A stretch of DNA of 64,000 nucleotides from Micromonospora qiuiae (GTDB lineage: Bacteria > Actinomycetota > Actinomycetes > Mycobacteriales > Micromonosporaceae). The translations under genes and the position numbers were made by a program. Within the stretch, counting starts at the first letter, position 1, and every line of letters starts with the position of its first letter. The stretch spans positions 23,601 to 87,600 of the forward strand of contig NZ_BOPC01000003.1 of assembly GCF_016863555.1 (NCBI RefSeq). The letters are read 5' to 3'. The notes below the pieces were generated by a model that saw nothing but the letters and a program-made list of their open reading frames with translations, had not been told where the DNA came from and ran no database searches. Below, piece after piece: positions 1-7,765 of the stretch.

Positions 1-388
1 CGCCCTCGGCGTGCTGCTCTACTGCTGCCTGACCGGGCGATTGCCGTACGCCGCCGACAGCATGACCCAGCTGCTCGGTCCACAGCGGCGGCAGCCTCCG
101 CAACCCCTTCCCGAGGTGCCGGGCCTGCCCGCCGAGGTGGCCGACCTGTGCCGGCGCCTGCTGGCCGAGGAGCCGACCCGGCGACCGAGCAGCCTGGTGA
201 CGGCGCTGCTGCTCGCCGAGGCGGTCGACGCCCGGGTGTACGTGCCGATGCACCAGCCCCTGATGCCGCGGCCGCGGCCACCCTCGGTGAGCCCGTGGAC
301 CGACCGTGCGGCGGCCGAGGTGACCGAAGCAGCGGCCGAGGCTCCCGGGGTGGTGGCCGAGGTGACCGGGGGCCGGCACGGCGGGTAG
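1..388 (+). CDS. Ser/Thr protein kinase, C-terminal part (5' end outside window)
   Basis: The open frame enters from the window edge and reads ALGVLLYCCLTGRLPY, the subdomain IX-X segment of a bacterial Hanks-type kinase. A helical stretch ending LAEEPTRRPSS follows, the subdomain XI signature with its Arg. The catalytic loop and DFG motif lie before the window. After the kinase core there are about 60 residues rich in Pro and Ala-Glu and no membrane segment, so this looks like a soluble kinase or one that ends shortly after its core. Stop is TAG at 386-388. The kinase at 27989 has a very similar motif (LGAVAYCCLTGSPPF) but a different C-terminus, so the two are paralogues rather than copies. 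The family assignment is secure; the substrate is unknown. Confidence 0.85.
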   Translation, partial: ALGVLLYCCLTGRLPYAADSMTQLLGPQRRQPPQPLPEVPGLPAEVADLCRRLLAEEPTRRPSSLVTALLLAEAVDARVYVPMHQPLMPRPRPPSVSPWTDRAAAEVTEAAAEAPGVVAEVTGGRHGG

Positions 389-446
389 TCCCGGTTTCAC
401 CCGACCGGGCTCGGGTAGCCGGGCGGGGAGTGACGGGAGGAACGCG

Positions 447-869
447 ATGCCGAGTTCCAGACTGAACGAGGTTGCCACCGCGACCGCCGAGGGCGGTCAC
501 ATTCGCACCGACGACGGGGCGCTCTCCACCGCCCTCGCCTCGCCGCTGGCGCCGCACTGCTCCGGGCTGACCCCGGAGCAACTGCTCGCCGCCGCCTTTG
601 CCTCCTGTCTGCACCACGCGGCGGTGGAGGCGGCCAGCGCGATCACGGACGAGGCCCACACCGTGCAGGTACGCGCCGAGGCGACGTTGGATCGCGACGA
701 CGACGGCCGGTACCGGGCGGACGTGCACGCCTCGATCTCCTCGGTGGGCCTGACCCGGCAGCAGCTCGCCGAACTGGTCGAGCACGCCGACCGGCTGTGG
801 CCCTTCTCCAGCGCGGACGGCGGCCGGCACCGGCTCACCGTCACCCCCGCCGAGCAGGGCCGGCACTGA
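447..869 (+). CDS. OsmC/Ohr-family protein with only one of the two redox cysteines
   Basis: 140 residues, the usual length of Ohr/OsmC organic-hydroperoxide reductases. The start ATG has GGGAGG six bases upstream. Residues ~45-58 read LTPEQLLAAAFASCLHHA, matching the peroxidatic-cysteine helix of the family. The second conserved cysteine, normally in a VCPYSxA motif near residue 120, is replaced by Trp: the sequence is ADRLWPFSSA. Classical Ohr enzymes form a disulfide between the two cysteines during turnover, so this protein either works as a one-Cys thiol peroxidase with an external partner or has lost peroxidase activity. No OhrR-type regulator gene is adjacent. Family confidence is high; enzyme activity is uncertain. 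Confidence 0.85.
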   Translation: MPSSRLNEVATATAEGGHIRTDDGALSTALASPLAPHCSGLTPEQLLAAAFASCLHHAAVEAASAITDEAHTVQVRAEATLDRDDDGRYRADVHASISSVGLTRQQLAELVEHADRLWPFSSADGGRHRLTVTPAEQGRH

Positions 870-1002
870 CGCCGCCTGCGCAGAACGGTCGGCCCGTGGT
901 GGCCGTCCGGCGACCTGGACGGCGGCGGACGCGCCTGCGGGTCGCTGTAGAGCCACCTGCGACGGCGGGTGGCCCGATCACCCCCGGCCGCCGTGACGTT
1001 CG

Positions 1003-1078
1003 GGTGAGCAAACACCGATCGTCCGGAGGATGCGGACCGAAACGTTCATCGAGCGCGGCAAGATCACCGTTTGCTACC
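1003..1078 (+). other. Possible structured leader or terminator: long inverted repeat between the OsmC-like and lytic-enzyme genes
   Basis: The 371-bp gap between 869 and 1241 holds an outer inverted repeat: GGTGAGCAAAC (1003-1013) pairs with GTTTGCTACC (1069-1078), with one bulged base. A smaller stem, TCCG...CGGA, lies inside. The element is about 160 bases before the next start codon and 130 after the previous stop, so it could be a 5' leader element or a terminator. It did not match the conserved core of any riboswitch class I know, including the c-di-AMP class often found before actinobacterial cell-wall hydrolases. Confidence 0.3.
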
Positions 1079-1179
1079 CTATTGCACCGGCATTTCCGGC
1101 ATTAACGGAACAGCGGATAGATGATGGTTCTCCGCTATGGCCTCGGCTACGGCAAATAGCCCCACAGATCTCCGCAAAA

Positions 1180-1193
1180 TGTGACTCATCACA
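1180..1193. promoter_or_regulatory. CRP-like palindrome upstream of the secreted lytic-enzyme gene
   Basis: TGTGA-CTCA-TCACA is a perfect 5+5 palindrome about 48 bases before the start at 1241. The half-sites equal those of CRP-family regulators, but the usual spacer is 6 bases and here it is 4. It is therefore a candidate operator, or a small dyad of another kind. Confidence 0.25.
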
Positions 1194-1240
1194 CCAGCCA
1201 GGCCGATGGCAACGGGCCGAGAGCTTTCTAACCTCGGCGC

Positions 1241-2125
1241 GTGCATCCCGACGACCAGATCGACCAGAAGCTGACCCCCCAGCCCGCGGCGACCCGCTCG
1301 AACGATGGAGCATCACCCGAACGGCCAAGAGGCCGGCATGCCGCCACCGAAACGGCGCGCCGCAGTGTCCGCGCCCTGTTGGAGTCCACCCCCGCCCGGG
1401 TGGCCCTCGCCACCGCAGTGACCTGCTGCCTCGCTGGGGCGGGAGCAGTCGCCGCGAGTCGCGACACCACCCAGGCGCCCGCGCCGCAGGTGGCCGAGGC
1501 GGTGGCCGACCGCGCGCTGGCCGCGCAGGACGAGGCCGCCTCCCGCTCGCTGGACCGCAGCCCCTCCCCTGCCCCGGCCAGCCCGGCTCCGAGCGCGAGC
1601 GCCTCGCCGACCGCCAAGCCGTCGGCCAAGCCATCCGCCAAGCCATCCGCCAGCCCGAAACCGAAGAAGACGAAGGCCACGCCGACCCGCCCCAAGCCGG
1701 TCGCCGGGCTCACCCAGGCGCAGATGGACAACGCCAAGGTGATCGTCGACGTCGGCGTCGAGCTGAAGGTCCCGCGCCAGGGCCTGGTGATCGCCATCGC
1801 CACCGCAATGCAGGAGAGCACTCTGCTCAACTACGCCAGCGGCGTGCTACCCGAGTCACAGAACTACCCGCACCAGGCGATCGGCTGGGACCACGACTCG
1901 GTCGGGCTGTTCCAGCAGCGCCCGAGCAGCGGCTGGGGCAGCGTACGGGACCTGATGCGTCCGGCGTACGCGGCCCAGGCGTTCTACGCGGCGCTGCTGG
2001 AGGTACCCGGCTGGCAGCAGCTGAGCCTGACCATGGCCGCCCAGGCCGTGCAGATCTCCGCCTTCCCCTACGCGTACGCGCAGCACGAGGAGCGGGCGAG
2101 GGCCATCGTGGCCGCGCTGACCTGA
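1241..2125 (+). CDS. Secreted or membrane-anchored lytic-transglycosylase-like cell-wall protein
   Basis: 294 residues with a GTG start and no good Shine-Dalgarno. A basic N-terminus is followed by a hydrophobic segment at ~52-70 (VALATAVTCCLAGAGAVAA), a signal peptide or anchor. Next comes a Ser/Ala/Pro/Lys-rich low-complexity linker (~105-150) with repeated AKPSAKPSA. The folded C-terminal domain (~155-294) contains AIATAMQESTLLN and DSVGLFQQRPSSGWG. This arrangement of a Glu in a helix, then GLFQ and a Trp/Gly segment, resembles the goose-lysozyme/Slt fold and is common in actinobacterial cell-wall proteins of unknown specificity. The Glu of MQES is the likely catalytic acid. The role is presumably peptidoglycan remodelling at the cell surface; this is inferred from fold-like motifs only. 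Confidence 0.7.
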   Translation: MHPDDQIDQKLTPQPAATRSNDGASPERPRGRHAATETARRSVRALLESTPARVALATAVTCCLAGAGAVAASRDTTQAPAPQVAEAVADRALAAQDEAASRSLDRSPSPAPASPAPSASASPTAKPSAKPSAKPSASPKPKKTKATPTRPKPVAGLTQAQMDNAKVIVDVGVELKVPRQGLVIAIATAMQESTLLNYASGVLPESQNYPHQAIGWDHDSVGLFQQRPSSGWGSVRDLMRPAYAAQAFYAALLEVPGWQQLSLTMAAQAVQISAFPYAYAQHEERARAIVAALT

Positions 2126-2158
2126 CCGGCGCGGCCACCCGTTACGCTGACGGCGCGT

Positions 2159-2605
2159 TCAGGCCCGCTTCGGCAGCACGACCACCCGGCCGAAGAACTC
2201 GTCGATGCGGTGCACGACGTCGTTGAAGTCGTCCAGGTCGATCGGCTTGGTGACGTACGCGTTGGCCTGCAGGGTGTAGCTGCTGATGATGTCGGTGTCC
2301 GCGTTCGAGGTGGTCAGCACGACGATCGGTATGGTCCGCAGATCCTCGTCGCCCTTCACCTCGCCCAGGACCTGGCGTCCGTCCATCCGGGGCATGTTCA
2401 GGTCGAGCAGGATCACGTCCGGGCGTTGGGCAGAGACGTGCCGGCCCTCGCGGCGCAGGAACTCCATCGCCTCCTGGCCGTCACCGACCACGTCGATGAC
2501 CTTCTCGACGTTCGAGGTCGCCAGAGCTTCCTCGATCATGAGCACGTCGCCCGGGTCGTCGTCGACCACGAGGATGCGAACCGGGTCAAGTGTTCGAGCG
2601 GCCAT
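2159..2605 (-). CDS. Stand-alone CheY-like response regulator (receiver domain only)
   Basis: 148 residues from the ATG at 2605 (a GTG one codon upstream is possible). The whole protein is one receiver domain: the acidic cluster VVDDDPGD near the N-terminus, the phosphoacceptor Asp in VILLDLNMPRMDG, Thr in VVLTTSN, and Lys in YVTKPI. The extended LRREG/QRPD loop is typical of the Rcp1 type that partners with phytochrome-like or hybrid histidine kinases. There is no output domain, so it acts by protein contact or in a phosphorelay. No kinase is adjacent. The next gene on the same strand (upstream) encodes a STAS anti-anti-sigma factor, so both may belong to a stress-signalling set. Confidence 0.9.
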   Translation of the reverse strand: MAARTLDPVRILVVDDDPGDVLMIEEALATSNVEKVIDVVGDGQEAMEFLRREGRHVSAQRPDVILLDLNMPRMDGRQVLGEVKGDEDLRTIPIVVLTTSNADTDIISSYTLQANAYVTKPIDLDDFNDVVHRIDEFFGRVVVLPKRA

Positions 2606-2662
2606 CACTACCTGCCTCAGGTCGGAGGGCGGGATCTAACGATCCCGCATCGGCGGCAAAAT

Positions 2663-3022
2663 CTAGCCGATCGCCGGGCGGTCCGTGGCCGCCGGGTCGG
2701 GGGCATCGGTGCCATAACCGAGCACCTCGGCCAGGCCGGTCAGCTTGAGCACCCGCTCCACCCGGCCGGTCGCGCCGGTGATCCGCAACCAGCCGCCCTC
2801 GGCAGCCGCGAGGTTGTCGCCGCGCACGAAGACAGCGATGCCGGTCGAGTCACAGAAGGTGAGGTCGGTCAGGTCGACCAGGAGCCGGCGTTCGCCAGCG
2901 GCGGCCAGTCGATCGATGGTGGCGTTGAGCTCGGGGGCACTGCTCATGTCGAGCTCACCGGCGAGACGAAGGCGGGCGGCGCCTCCTTCGTCGCGTTCGG
3001 CGTACGTGACGGTCAACGTCAC
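2663..3022 (-). CDS. STAS-domain anti-sigma factor antagonist
   Basis: 119 residues from the GTG at 3022, chosen because AGAGGGG lies about 8 bases upstream; the longer frame upstream has no domain. The sequence has the SpoIIAA/RsbV pattern: GELDMSSAPEL, then VDLTDLTFCDSTGIAVFV, where the Ser of CDSTG is the conserved residue phosphorylated by an anti-sigma kinase. Proteins of this family bind an RsbW-like kinase when dephosphorylated and release a sigma factor. No partner kinase or sigma gene is adjacent. The receiver-only regulator lies downstream after a 57-bp gap. Confidence 0.9.
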   Translation of the reverse strand: MTLTVTYAERDEGGAARLRLAGELDMSSAPELNATIDRLAAAGERRLLVDLTDLTFCDSTGIAVFVRGDNLAAAEGGWLRITGATGRVERVLKLTGLAEVLGYGTDAPDPAATDRPAIG

Positions 3023-3201
3023 GGGTATCCCCTCTCGCCATCCTGGCGCGAATGATTGCGGTAGGGCAAGTATAAGGCGAGCCGCGGCGGGGCGGCAGTC
3101 TACGCCGTTACGGCAAAGTTCGCCGCCCCCGTTACCGGCACGCCCCGACTGTCCAGGATGCTCTCCGGGCACGCGCGTCGCTGAGCCGAGTGCCACGGGG
3201 C

Positions 3202-3247
3202 GGCGGTGGCCGGACGGCCGCGAGGGCGGTGGCCGGACGGCCGCGAG
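3202..3247 (+). repeat. Two perfect tandem copies of a 23-bp unit
   Basis: The unit GGCGGTGGCCGGACGGCCGC + GAG occurs at 3202-3224 and again at 3225-3247 without mismatch. Each unit contains the palindrome CGGACGGCCG. It is likely a slippage product. Confidence 0.8.
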
Positions 3248-3275
3248 GGCTTGACCACCGTGGCTCATGCCTCGT

Positions 3276-3345
3276 CGATCATGCACTCTTCGTCGGGACA
3301 GAAGGGCGCAAAAGCGGCGTTACGCCGACCGAAAGTGCAAGGTCG
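3276..3345 (-). repeat. Dispersed 70-bp palindromic element, copy A
   Basis: The ends are an inverted repeat: CGATCATGCACTCTTCGTCG at the left and CGACCGAAAGTGCAAGGTCG at the right. A copy of identical length lies at 38956-39025 in the opposite orientation. The 20-bp arms match in 37 of 40 positions, while the central 30 bases match in only about 12. Conserved arms with a free centre are typical of a mobile or structure-selected intergenic palindrome (REP/MITE-like). No coding capacity. Confidence 0.75.
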
Positions 3346-3381
3346 GCGGAGGTTGGGGGGATTCCCCGACGAGGCTCGGGT

Positions 3382-3414
3382 GGCCCCCGACCCTGGGACC
3401 AGGGGTCGGGGGCC
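3382..3414. terminator. Perfect 12-bp GC-rich hairpin
   Basis: GGCCCCCGACCC (3382-3393) pairs perfectly with GGGTCGGGGGCC (3403-3414) around a 9-base loop. There is no T-tract, as is common for actinobacterial hairpins. It lies about 230 bases before the start at 3646, so it would also fit an attenuator or boundary element. Confidence 0.45.
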
Positions 3415-3645
3415 GGAGGATGGCTCGGATGCCCTGCGGCGTGCCTCTGCCGCTTCAGCTCGACTGCTCCGGTCGGCTTCGATGATCGGCAGGGTCCGGG
3501 TGAACACCCCTCACCCCGGCGGGATGAACCGCCTCGGCGGCGTCGAGCAGCCGATCGCGGGCTCGACGCGATCGTTTCGCGGCCGGCAGCAGCGGGAAGG
3601 CCACCGAGGATCCGCATGCAGGACCCAGCGAAGCGAGGTGTCACC

Positions 3646-4626
3646 ATGCGCAAACAGATGGAGGGCGACAACCAGCGCCGCCGGGCGCTGGCCCGACAGG
3701 CCCGGGAGCGCGGCAGGCAGGCGGCCGACACCGGCGCCAGCCTCAGCGCCAGCAAGCAACTCACGCACCTTGAGCAGGGCAGGCGGGCCGGTCCCGCACC
3801 GGCCGGCGCCCGCCATAAAACGGACACCACGCGTGGCGGACCCGCTCCGCCACCAGCCGGTGTCCCGGAGGCCCCTCGGCCTCGTCCCCAGCCTGGTCGC
3901 GAGGCGCCGGGAGTCAGCACGGTGGGGTACCGAGACCTGGTCGAGGACGTCGGGCGGCGCGCGGGCGTCGATTTCCGTACCGCGAAGGTGGGGGTGGAAT
4001 CGACGGTGCTCGTGCTGGCCTCGGTGCTGGAGGCGGCCGAACGCGGACGGCTGCTCGCCGCGGTGCCGGCTTCGTTGCACGACGTCGTGCCGGTCGACGG
4101 CATCGCGCGGCGCCCGGACCTGGCCGGTTTCCTGGCCGAGGTGGGTCGGATCAGCGGCCGCAGCCCGGAGCAGGCCCGTTACCAGGCCGAGGCCACCCTG
4201 GCGGCGCTCGCCGAGCACGACCATGACCTGATCGCGTCGCTTCACGTGCCGGACGAGTTGCGGGAACTGTTGAACCCTGCGCCGGTCGGCGGCGGGTTGG
4301 TCGGCGCGAGCAGCACCGCGGCCCCACTGTCCGGCGCGGAATTGCGCGAGGCACTGGGCGACCTGCCCTACTGGGCGCATGACGGCACGTCGCTGTCGCG
4401 GACCCTCGAACTGCCGGCAGGCAACCTCGACCGGGTCCTGGACCGGCTCGACCGGCTTCGCGACCAGAGCGGCCGCGCTCCACGGATCGGCCGGGCGGAC
4501 CGGACGACGGCCGTACTCACCGTCAGCTCACGAAACGCCGGGGTGGTAACGGCGTCGGACATCGACCTCGCCCACGCGGTCGAAGCCGCGATCGAGGAGG
4601 CGGGCGCCGGCCTGGCCAGCGGCTGA
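3646..4626 (+). CDS. DUF2267 domain fused to a degenerate pterin-4a-carbinolamine-dehydratase-like domain
   Basis: 326 residues from the ATG at 3646, preceded by GAGGTG at five bases; an ATG at 3616 also has a GAGGA and cannot be excluded. The first ~90 residues are basic and low-complexity. Residues ~95-210 form a DUF2267-like helical domain (YRDLVEDVGRRAGVDFRTA). Residues ~230-320 follow the dehydratase pattern (LSGAELREALGDLPYWAHDG, then TTAVLTVSSRNAGVVTASDIDLA). The catalytic His-His-Pro-Asp motif of true dehydratases is replaced by RAPRIG, so pterin dehydratase activity is unlikely. A second DUF2267 protein lies at 10208. The fold assignment is fairly secure; the function is unknown. Confidence 0.75.
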   Translation: MRKQMEGDNQRRRALARQARERGRQAADTGASLSASKQLTHLEQGRRAGPAPAGARHKTDTTRGGPAPPPAGVPEAPRPRPQPGREAPGVSTVGYRDLVEDVGRRAGVDFRTAKVGVESTVLVLASVLEAAERGRLLAAVPASLHDVVPVDGIARRPDLAGFLAEVGRISGRSPEQARYQAEATLAALAEHDHDLIASLHVPDELRELLNPAPVGGGLVGASSTAAPLSGAELREALGDLPYWAHDGTSLSRTLELPAGNLDRVLDRLDRLRDQSGRAPRIGRADRTTAVLTVSSRNAGVVTASDIDLAHAVEAAIEEAGAGLASG

Positions 4627-4702
4627 GGCGGGGGGCCGGCGGCTCACCGAAGCCGTCGGTCGCCGGCGTCGACCTGCCGTGCGTCGGTCGCGGACCGTCC
4701 GG

Positions 4703-6004
4703 TCACCGGGTGTGGGCCGGCACCTCGGGCGACGAACTCTCCAGCGGCACGGCGTTGGCGGGGACCAGCCCGAGCTGCGCGGCCGAGCGGGGCAGCGCCG
4801 CGTCGAGCAGCCAGTCGGCGCCCACCCGGGCCCGGTTGCCCGGCATCGCGAGCAGGTGGTAGCCCCGGGTGACCGCCTTGGCGGGCAGGCCGGACAGCGG
4901 CACCTTGAGCGGGTTCGCCGCCGCATCCCGGCCGCCCAGGTCGACCACCCAACCGAGGTCGTGGTGACGGTAGGGGCGGCGTCGGCCCTGCCCGTACGAG
5001 GCGGCGATGTTGTGCGCGGCGAGCTTGCCCTGCCGCTGGGCGTGCTGGGCGGTCATGGCGCAGATCTCGCCCGGTCGCGACAGGTCGGGTACGGCGGCTG
5101 CGTCGCCGCAGGCGTACACCTCGGGGAATCCGGGGACGCTGAGGTACTCGTCGACGACCAGGCGTCCCTTCTCGGTCCGCAGGCCCAACTCCGCCACGAA
5201 CGGATCGGGGCGTACGCCCACGCACCAGACCAGGGAACAGGTGGGCACGAACTCCCCGTCGGTGAGCTTGACCCCGTCCGCGGTGGCGACCGCCACCGAG
5301 GTACCCATGCGGACGTCCACCCCTCGGCGGCGCAGCACCCGGTCCGCGGTCCGCGACATCCGCTGGTCCAACTCGGGCAGCACCCGGGCCGCGACATCCA
5401 GCAACATCCACTTCGGGCGGATACTCATCCGGGGACGCTGGGTGACCAGCTCGTCGGTGAACAGTTGGCCCTGCGCGGCCACCTCGGTCCCGGTGTAGCC
5501 GGCGCCCACCACCACGAACGTGGACCGGGCCTGCTGCTCGACCGGGTCCTCGGCCTGCTCGGCCAGCTCGATCTGCCGGATCACGTGGTCATGCAGGTAG
5601 AGCGCCTCGGGCAGACTGCGAAAGCCGCGTGCGTACTCGGTCACCCCAGGGATCGGCAGCAGCTTGTTCACGCTGCCCACGGCGAGGACCAGTCGGTCGT
5701 ACGCCAGCCGGTTGCGGTCCCCCTCCGGCTGGGTGAAGCCGACCCAGCGGTTCTGCAGGTCGACGTGATCTGCCTCGCCGATGACCACCCGTACGCTGTC
5801 CAGCGTGCCGGTCAACGGCACCGCGATCCGACCCGGCTCCAGCACCCCGGCGGCGACCTCGGGCAGCAGCGGCAGGTAGAGGAAGTAGTTGGTCGTGCTC
5901 AGCAGGACGATCTCGGCCCGGTCGCGGGCCAGCCGGCTCAGCGTTCTGGCCGCGTGGTAACCGGCGAACCCGGCCCCCACGATCACCACACGAGGTTTCG
6001 TCAT
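4703..6004 (-). CDS. ndh: Type II NADH dehydrogenase (NAD(P)/FAD-dependent oxidoreductase)
   Basis: 433 residues from the ATG at 6004. Two Rossmann motifs are visible: VVIVGAGFAGYHAA at ~7-20 for FAD and VVVGAGYTGTEVA near 170 for NADH. The C-terminal FAD contact is in VYACGDAAAVPD. The overall length and the order of motifs fit single-subunit NDH-2, which passes electrons from NADH to menaquinone at the inner face of the membrane without pumping protons. The last ~110 residues would carry the membrane-binding helices. It stands alone, convergent with the DUF2267 fusion gene. The sub-family (NDH-2 or a related quinone reductase) cannot be settled from sequence reading. Confidence 0.85.
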   Translation of the reverse strand: MTKPRVVIVGAGFAGYHAARTLSRLARDRAEIVLLSTTNYFLYLPLLPEVAAGVLEPGRIAVPLTGTLDSVRVVIGEADHVDLQNRWVGFTQPEGDRNRLAYDRLVLAVGSVNKLLPIPGVTEYARGFRSLPEALYLHDHVIRQIELAEQAEDPVEQQARSTFVVVGAGYTGTEVAAQGQLFTDELVTQRPRMSIRPKWMLLDVAARVLPELDQRMSRTADRVLRRRGVDVRMGTSVAVATADGVKLTDGEFVPTCSLVWCVGVRPDPFVAELGLRTEKGRLVVDEYLSVPGFPEVYACGDAAAVPDLSRPGEICAMTAQHAQRQGKLAAHNIAASYGQGRRRPYRHHDLGWVVDLGGRDAAANPLKVPLSGLPAKAVTRGYHLLAMPGNRARVGADWLLDAALPRSAAQLGLVPANAVPLESSSPEVPAHTR

Positions 6005-6077
6005 TCCGGCCCGGTTCCCGCCCCAAGCCGGGGCAAACGTCCGGGCGGGCTGTGGACGGGCGCCGAGTAAGGTCCGG

Positions 6078-6365
6078 CTATCCGCCTGGTGGGCGGTCGA
6101 GCGGCATGGGGAACCGCAGGTACGTCGTGCCGCGCAGGTCCAACCAGGCCCGGTCGGGCGCACGGACCATCCGCATCATCACCTCGACGCAGGTCGGGCA
6201 TCGTGCGACCAGCCCGGGCGCCTGTGAGTAGACCCGCAGCCCCGCCACCGGACCCGCAGTGCCGCAGTGGGCGCAGCGGCCGGTGGCGGTGCTCAGGTCG
6301 ATCGCGAACACCTCACCCAGCGGGCCGTCGAGCATGTTGCCGTCCAGGTAGGGCAGCTCGGTCAT
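6078..6365 (-). CDS. Small zinc-ribbon protein (DUF6510-like), third gene of a redox operon
   Basis: 95 residues from the ATG at 6365, which has GGGGAGG upstream. Two CxxC knuckles are present, RCAHCGTAG and ARCPTCVEVM, about 30 residues apart, as in a zinc ribbon. It follows the reductase gene with a 14-bp gap and is therefore cotranscribed with the sulfite-oxidase-like and reductase genes. In actinobacteria this trio recurs, which suggests the small protein is an accessory or electron-transfer partner. A direct function is not known. Confidence 0.75.
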   Translation of the reverse strand: MTELPYLDGNMLDGPLGEVFAIDLSTATGRCAHCGTAGPVAGLRVYSQAPGLVARCPTCVEVMMRMVRAPDRAWLDLRGTTYLRFPMPLDRPPGG

Positions 6366-6379
6366 CCACGCCTCCCCTC

Positions 6380-7114
6380 TCAACCAGTCGGGCCGAAACG
6401 TTCGGTACGCACCCGCCCGGGCGGGTGGCCCAGCCCCACGAGCAGGTCGGACACCGCCTCCACGAATCCGGTCGGGCCACAGACGTAGACCAGCGGCTCC
6501 AGGTCCGGCGGCCAGCCGTGGGTGGTGACGTCGGCGAGACCGACCCGGTGGGGCTCGCCGCGCCACCCCTCGGGCGCCTCGCGGGTGTAGACGTACGCCA
6601 CGTCGAGCCCGGCGTCGTCGCGGACCCGGTGGCGCAACTCCTCGTTGTAGAACACGTCCGACGGGGTGCGGACGGAGTAGATCAGCCGGAACGGGGCCCG
6701 GTTGCCCGCCGTGCGGCGGGCCCGGATCATGGCCATCAGCGGCACCACGCCCGATCCGCCGGCAACCAGCAGCACCGGGTCGCTCTCCGTCGGCCGCCAG
6801 ACGAACCAGCCGCCGATCGGACCGCGCACCTCGACCGGGTCGCCCTCGCGGTAGCCCTCGAGCAGGAACGGTGACACCTCGCCGTCGGGCACCCGCTGCA
6901 CCGTCACCTCGATCCGCTCACCGTCGGCCGGGGCGGCCAGCGAGTACGACCGGGCGGCCTGATAACCGTCGGACGCGGTGAGTCGGATGTCGACGTGCTG
7001 ACCGGGCAGGTGGGCTGCCCAGCCCGGCACCTGGAGCACCAGGGTCTGCGCCGTCGGCGTCTCGACCCGGCGATGCGCCAACCGGGCCGGCTGCCACCCC
7101 ATGCGCCCGGTCAA
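6380..7114 (-). CDS. Ferredoxin-NADP reductase-type FAD oxidoreductase
   Basis: 244 residues. The FAD-binding motif ARSYSLAA (RxYS) is followed by GPIGGWFVW, the NAD(P)-binding segment LLVAGGSGVVPLMAMI, and the C-terminal VYVCGPTGFVEAV. This is the order of a flavodoxin/ferredoxin reductase with no attached iron-sulfur domain. Its start overlaps the stop of the molybdopterin enzyme by 4 bp, so translation is coupled. It is the natural electron-transfer partner of that enzyme, shuttling between NAD(P)H and the Mo centre or an intermediate carrier. Confidence 0.9.
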   Translation of the reverse strand: MTGRMGWQPARLAHRRVETPTAQTLVLQVPGWAAHLPGQHVDIRLTASDGYQAARSYSLAAPADGERIEVTVQRVPDGEVSPFLLEGYREGDPVEVRGPIGGWFVWRPTESDPVLLVAGGSGVVPLMAMIRARRTAGNRAPFRLIYSVRTPSDVFYNEELRHRVRDDAGLDVAYVYTREAPEGWRGEPHRVGLADVTTHGWPPDLEPLVYVCGPTGFVEAVSDLLVGLGHPPGRVRTERFGPTG

Positions 7115-7743
7115 TCGCCCTGGTACCGCTGCTCACGCCACGGATCACCGTAGTCGTGGTAGCCGGCGGTCTCCCAGAACCCCGGGGTGTCCTCCAGGCC
7201 CAGCCGGATGCCGCGTACCCACTTGGCCGACTTCCAGAAGTACAGGTGCGGCACCAGCAGCCGGGCCGGGCCGCCGTGTTCGGCGGGCAGGTCCGCACCG
7301 TCGTAGGTGTGCACCAGCCAGGCCCGCCCGGCGCGCAGGTCGTCCAGGGGCAGGTTGGTGCTGTAGCCGCCGTAGGAGTGGGCCAGGGCGTACGCGGCGG
7401 CGGTGTCCACCCCGTCGAGCAGGGTGTCCAGGGACACGCCCTGCCAACTGGTGCCGAGCTTCGACCACCGGGTCACGCAGTGGATGTCGACGGTCGGCGT
7501 CTCCTGCGGCAGTGCCATCATCTCCGCCCAGCTCCACCGGTATTCGGCGCCGGTCTCGGTGGTGATGACGAACTCCCAGCTCTCGTGTGGCACCCGGGGC
7601 GTCGGGCCGGCGGAGAGAACGGGAAAGTCCGGGGTGAGGTACTGCCCGGGCGGCAGCTCCGGCGCCCCGGAACGGGGCCGGCCCGTGAAGCCCGGCGTGA
7701 CGATGCCCACCGCCAATTCGTACCATGTCGGACGCCGCGACAC
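7111..7743 (-). CDS. Molybdopterin-dependent sulfite-oxidase-like oxidoreductase
   Basis: 210 residues with a GTG start. The protein is one oxidoreductase molybdopterin domain: DIHCVTRWSKLGTSWQGV contains the Cys that ligates molybdenum, and HSYGGYSTNLPLDD with the later VPHLYFWKSAKWVRGI are typical of the short YedY/YuiH group. There is no Tat signal and no dimerisation domain, so it is probably cytoplasmic. It is the first gene of a three-gene set with the FAD reductase and the zinc-ribbon protein. The substrate is unknown; sulfite is only the family's namesake. The next gene upstream is terC, 22 bp away, so read-through from the TerC promoter is possible. Confidence 0.9.
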   Translation of the reverse strand: MSRRPTWYELAVGIVTPGFTGRPRSGAPELPPGQYLTPDFPVLSAGPTPRVPHESWEFVITTETGAEYRWSWAEMMALPQETPTVDIHCVTRWSKLGTSWQGVSLDTLLDGVDTAAAYALAHSYGGYSTNLPLDDLRAGRAWLVHTYDGADLPAEHGGPARLLVPHLYFWKSAKWVRGIRLGLEDTPGFWETAGYHDYGDPWREQRYQGD

Positions 7744-7765
7744 GCGGCTTCGGCCGGGCGAGCGT

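Larger units (their letters stand above)
3023..3645. other. Gene-free stretch of 620 bp with repeats and a strong hairpin
   Basis: The frames that cross this region show no recognisable domain and no good start signal. It holds the 23-bp tandem repeat, the 70-bp dispersed palindrome and the 12-bp-stem hairpin listed separately. The promoters of the divergent genes at 3022 (minus) and 3646 (plus) must also lie here, but I could not place them. Confidence 0.6.

Noticed and set aside
4627..4702. A terminator between the DUF2267 fusion gene and ndh
   Set aside because: A GCCGGCG/CGCCGGC pair exists, but the loop exceeds 20 bases and such pairs are frequent by chance at this GC content.
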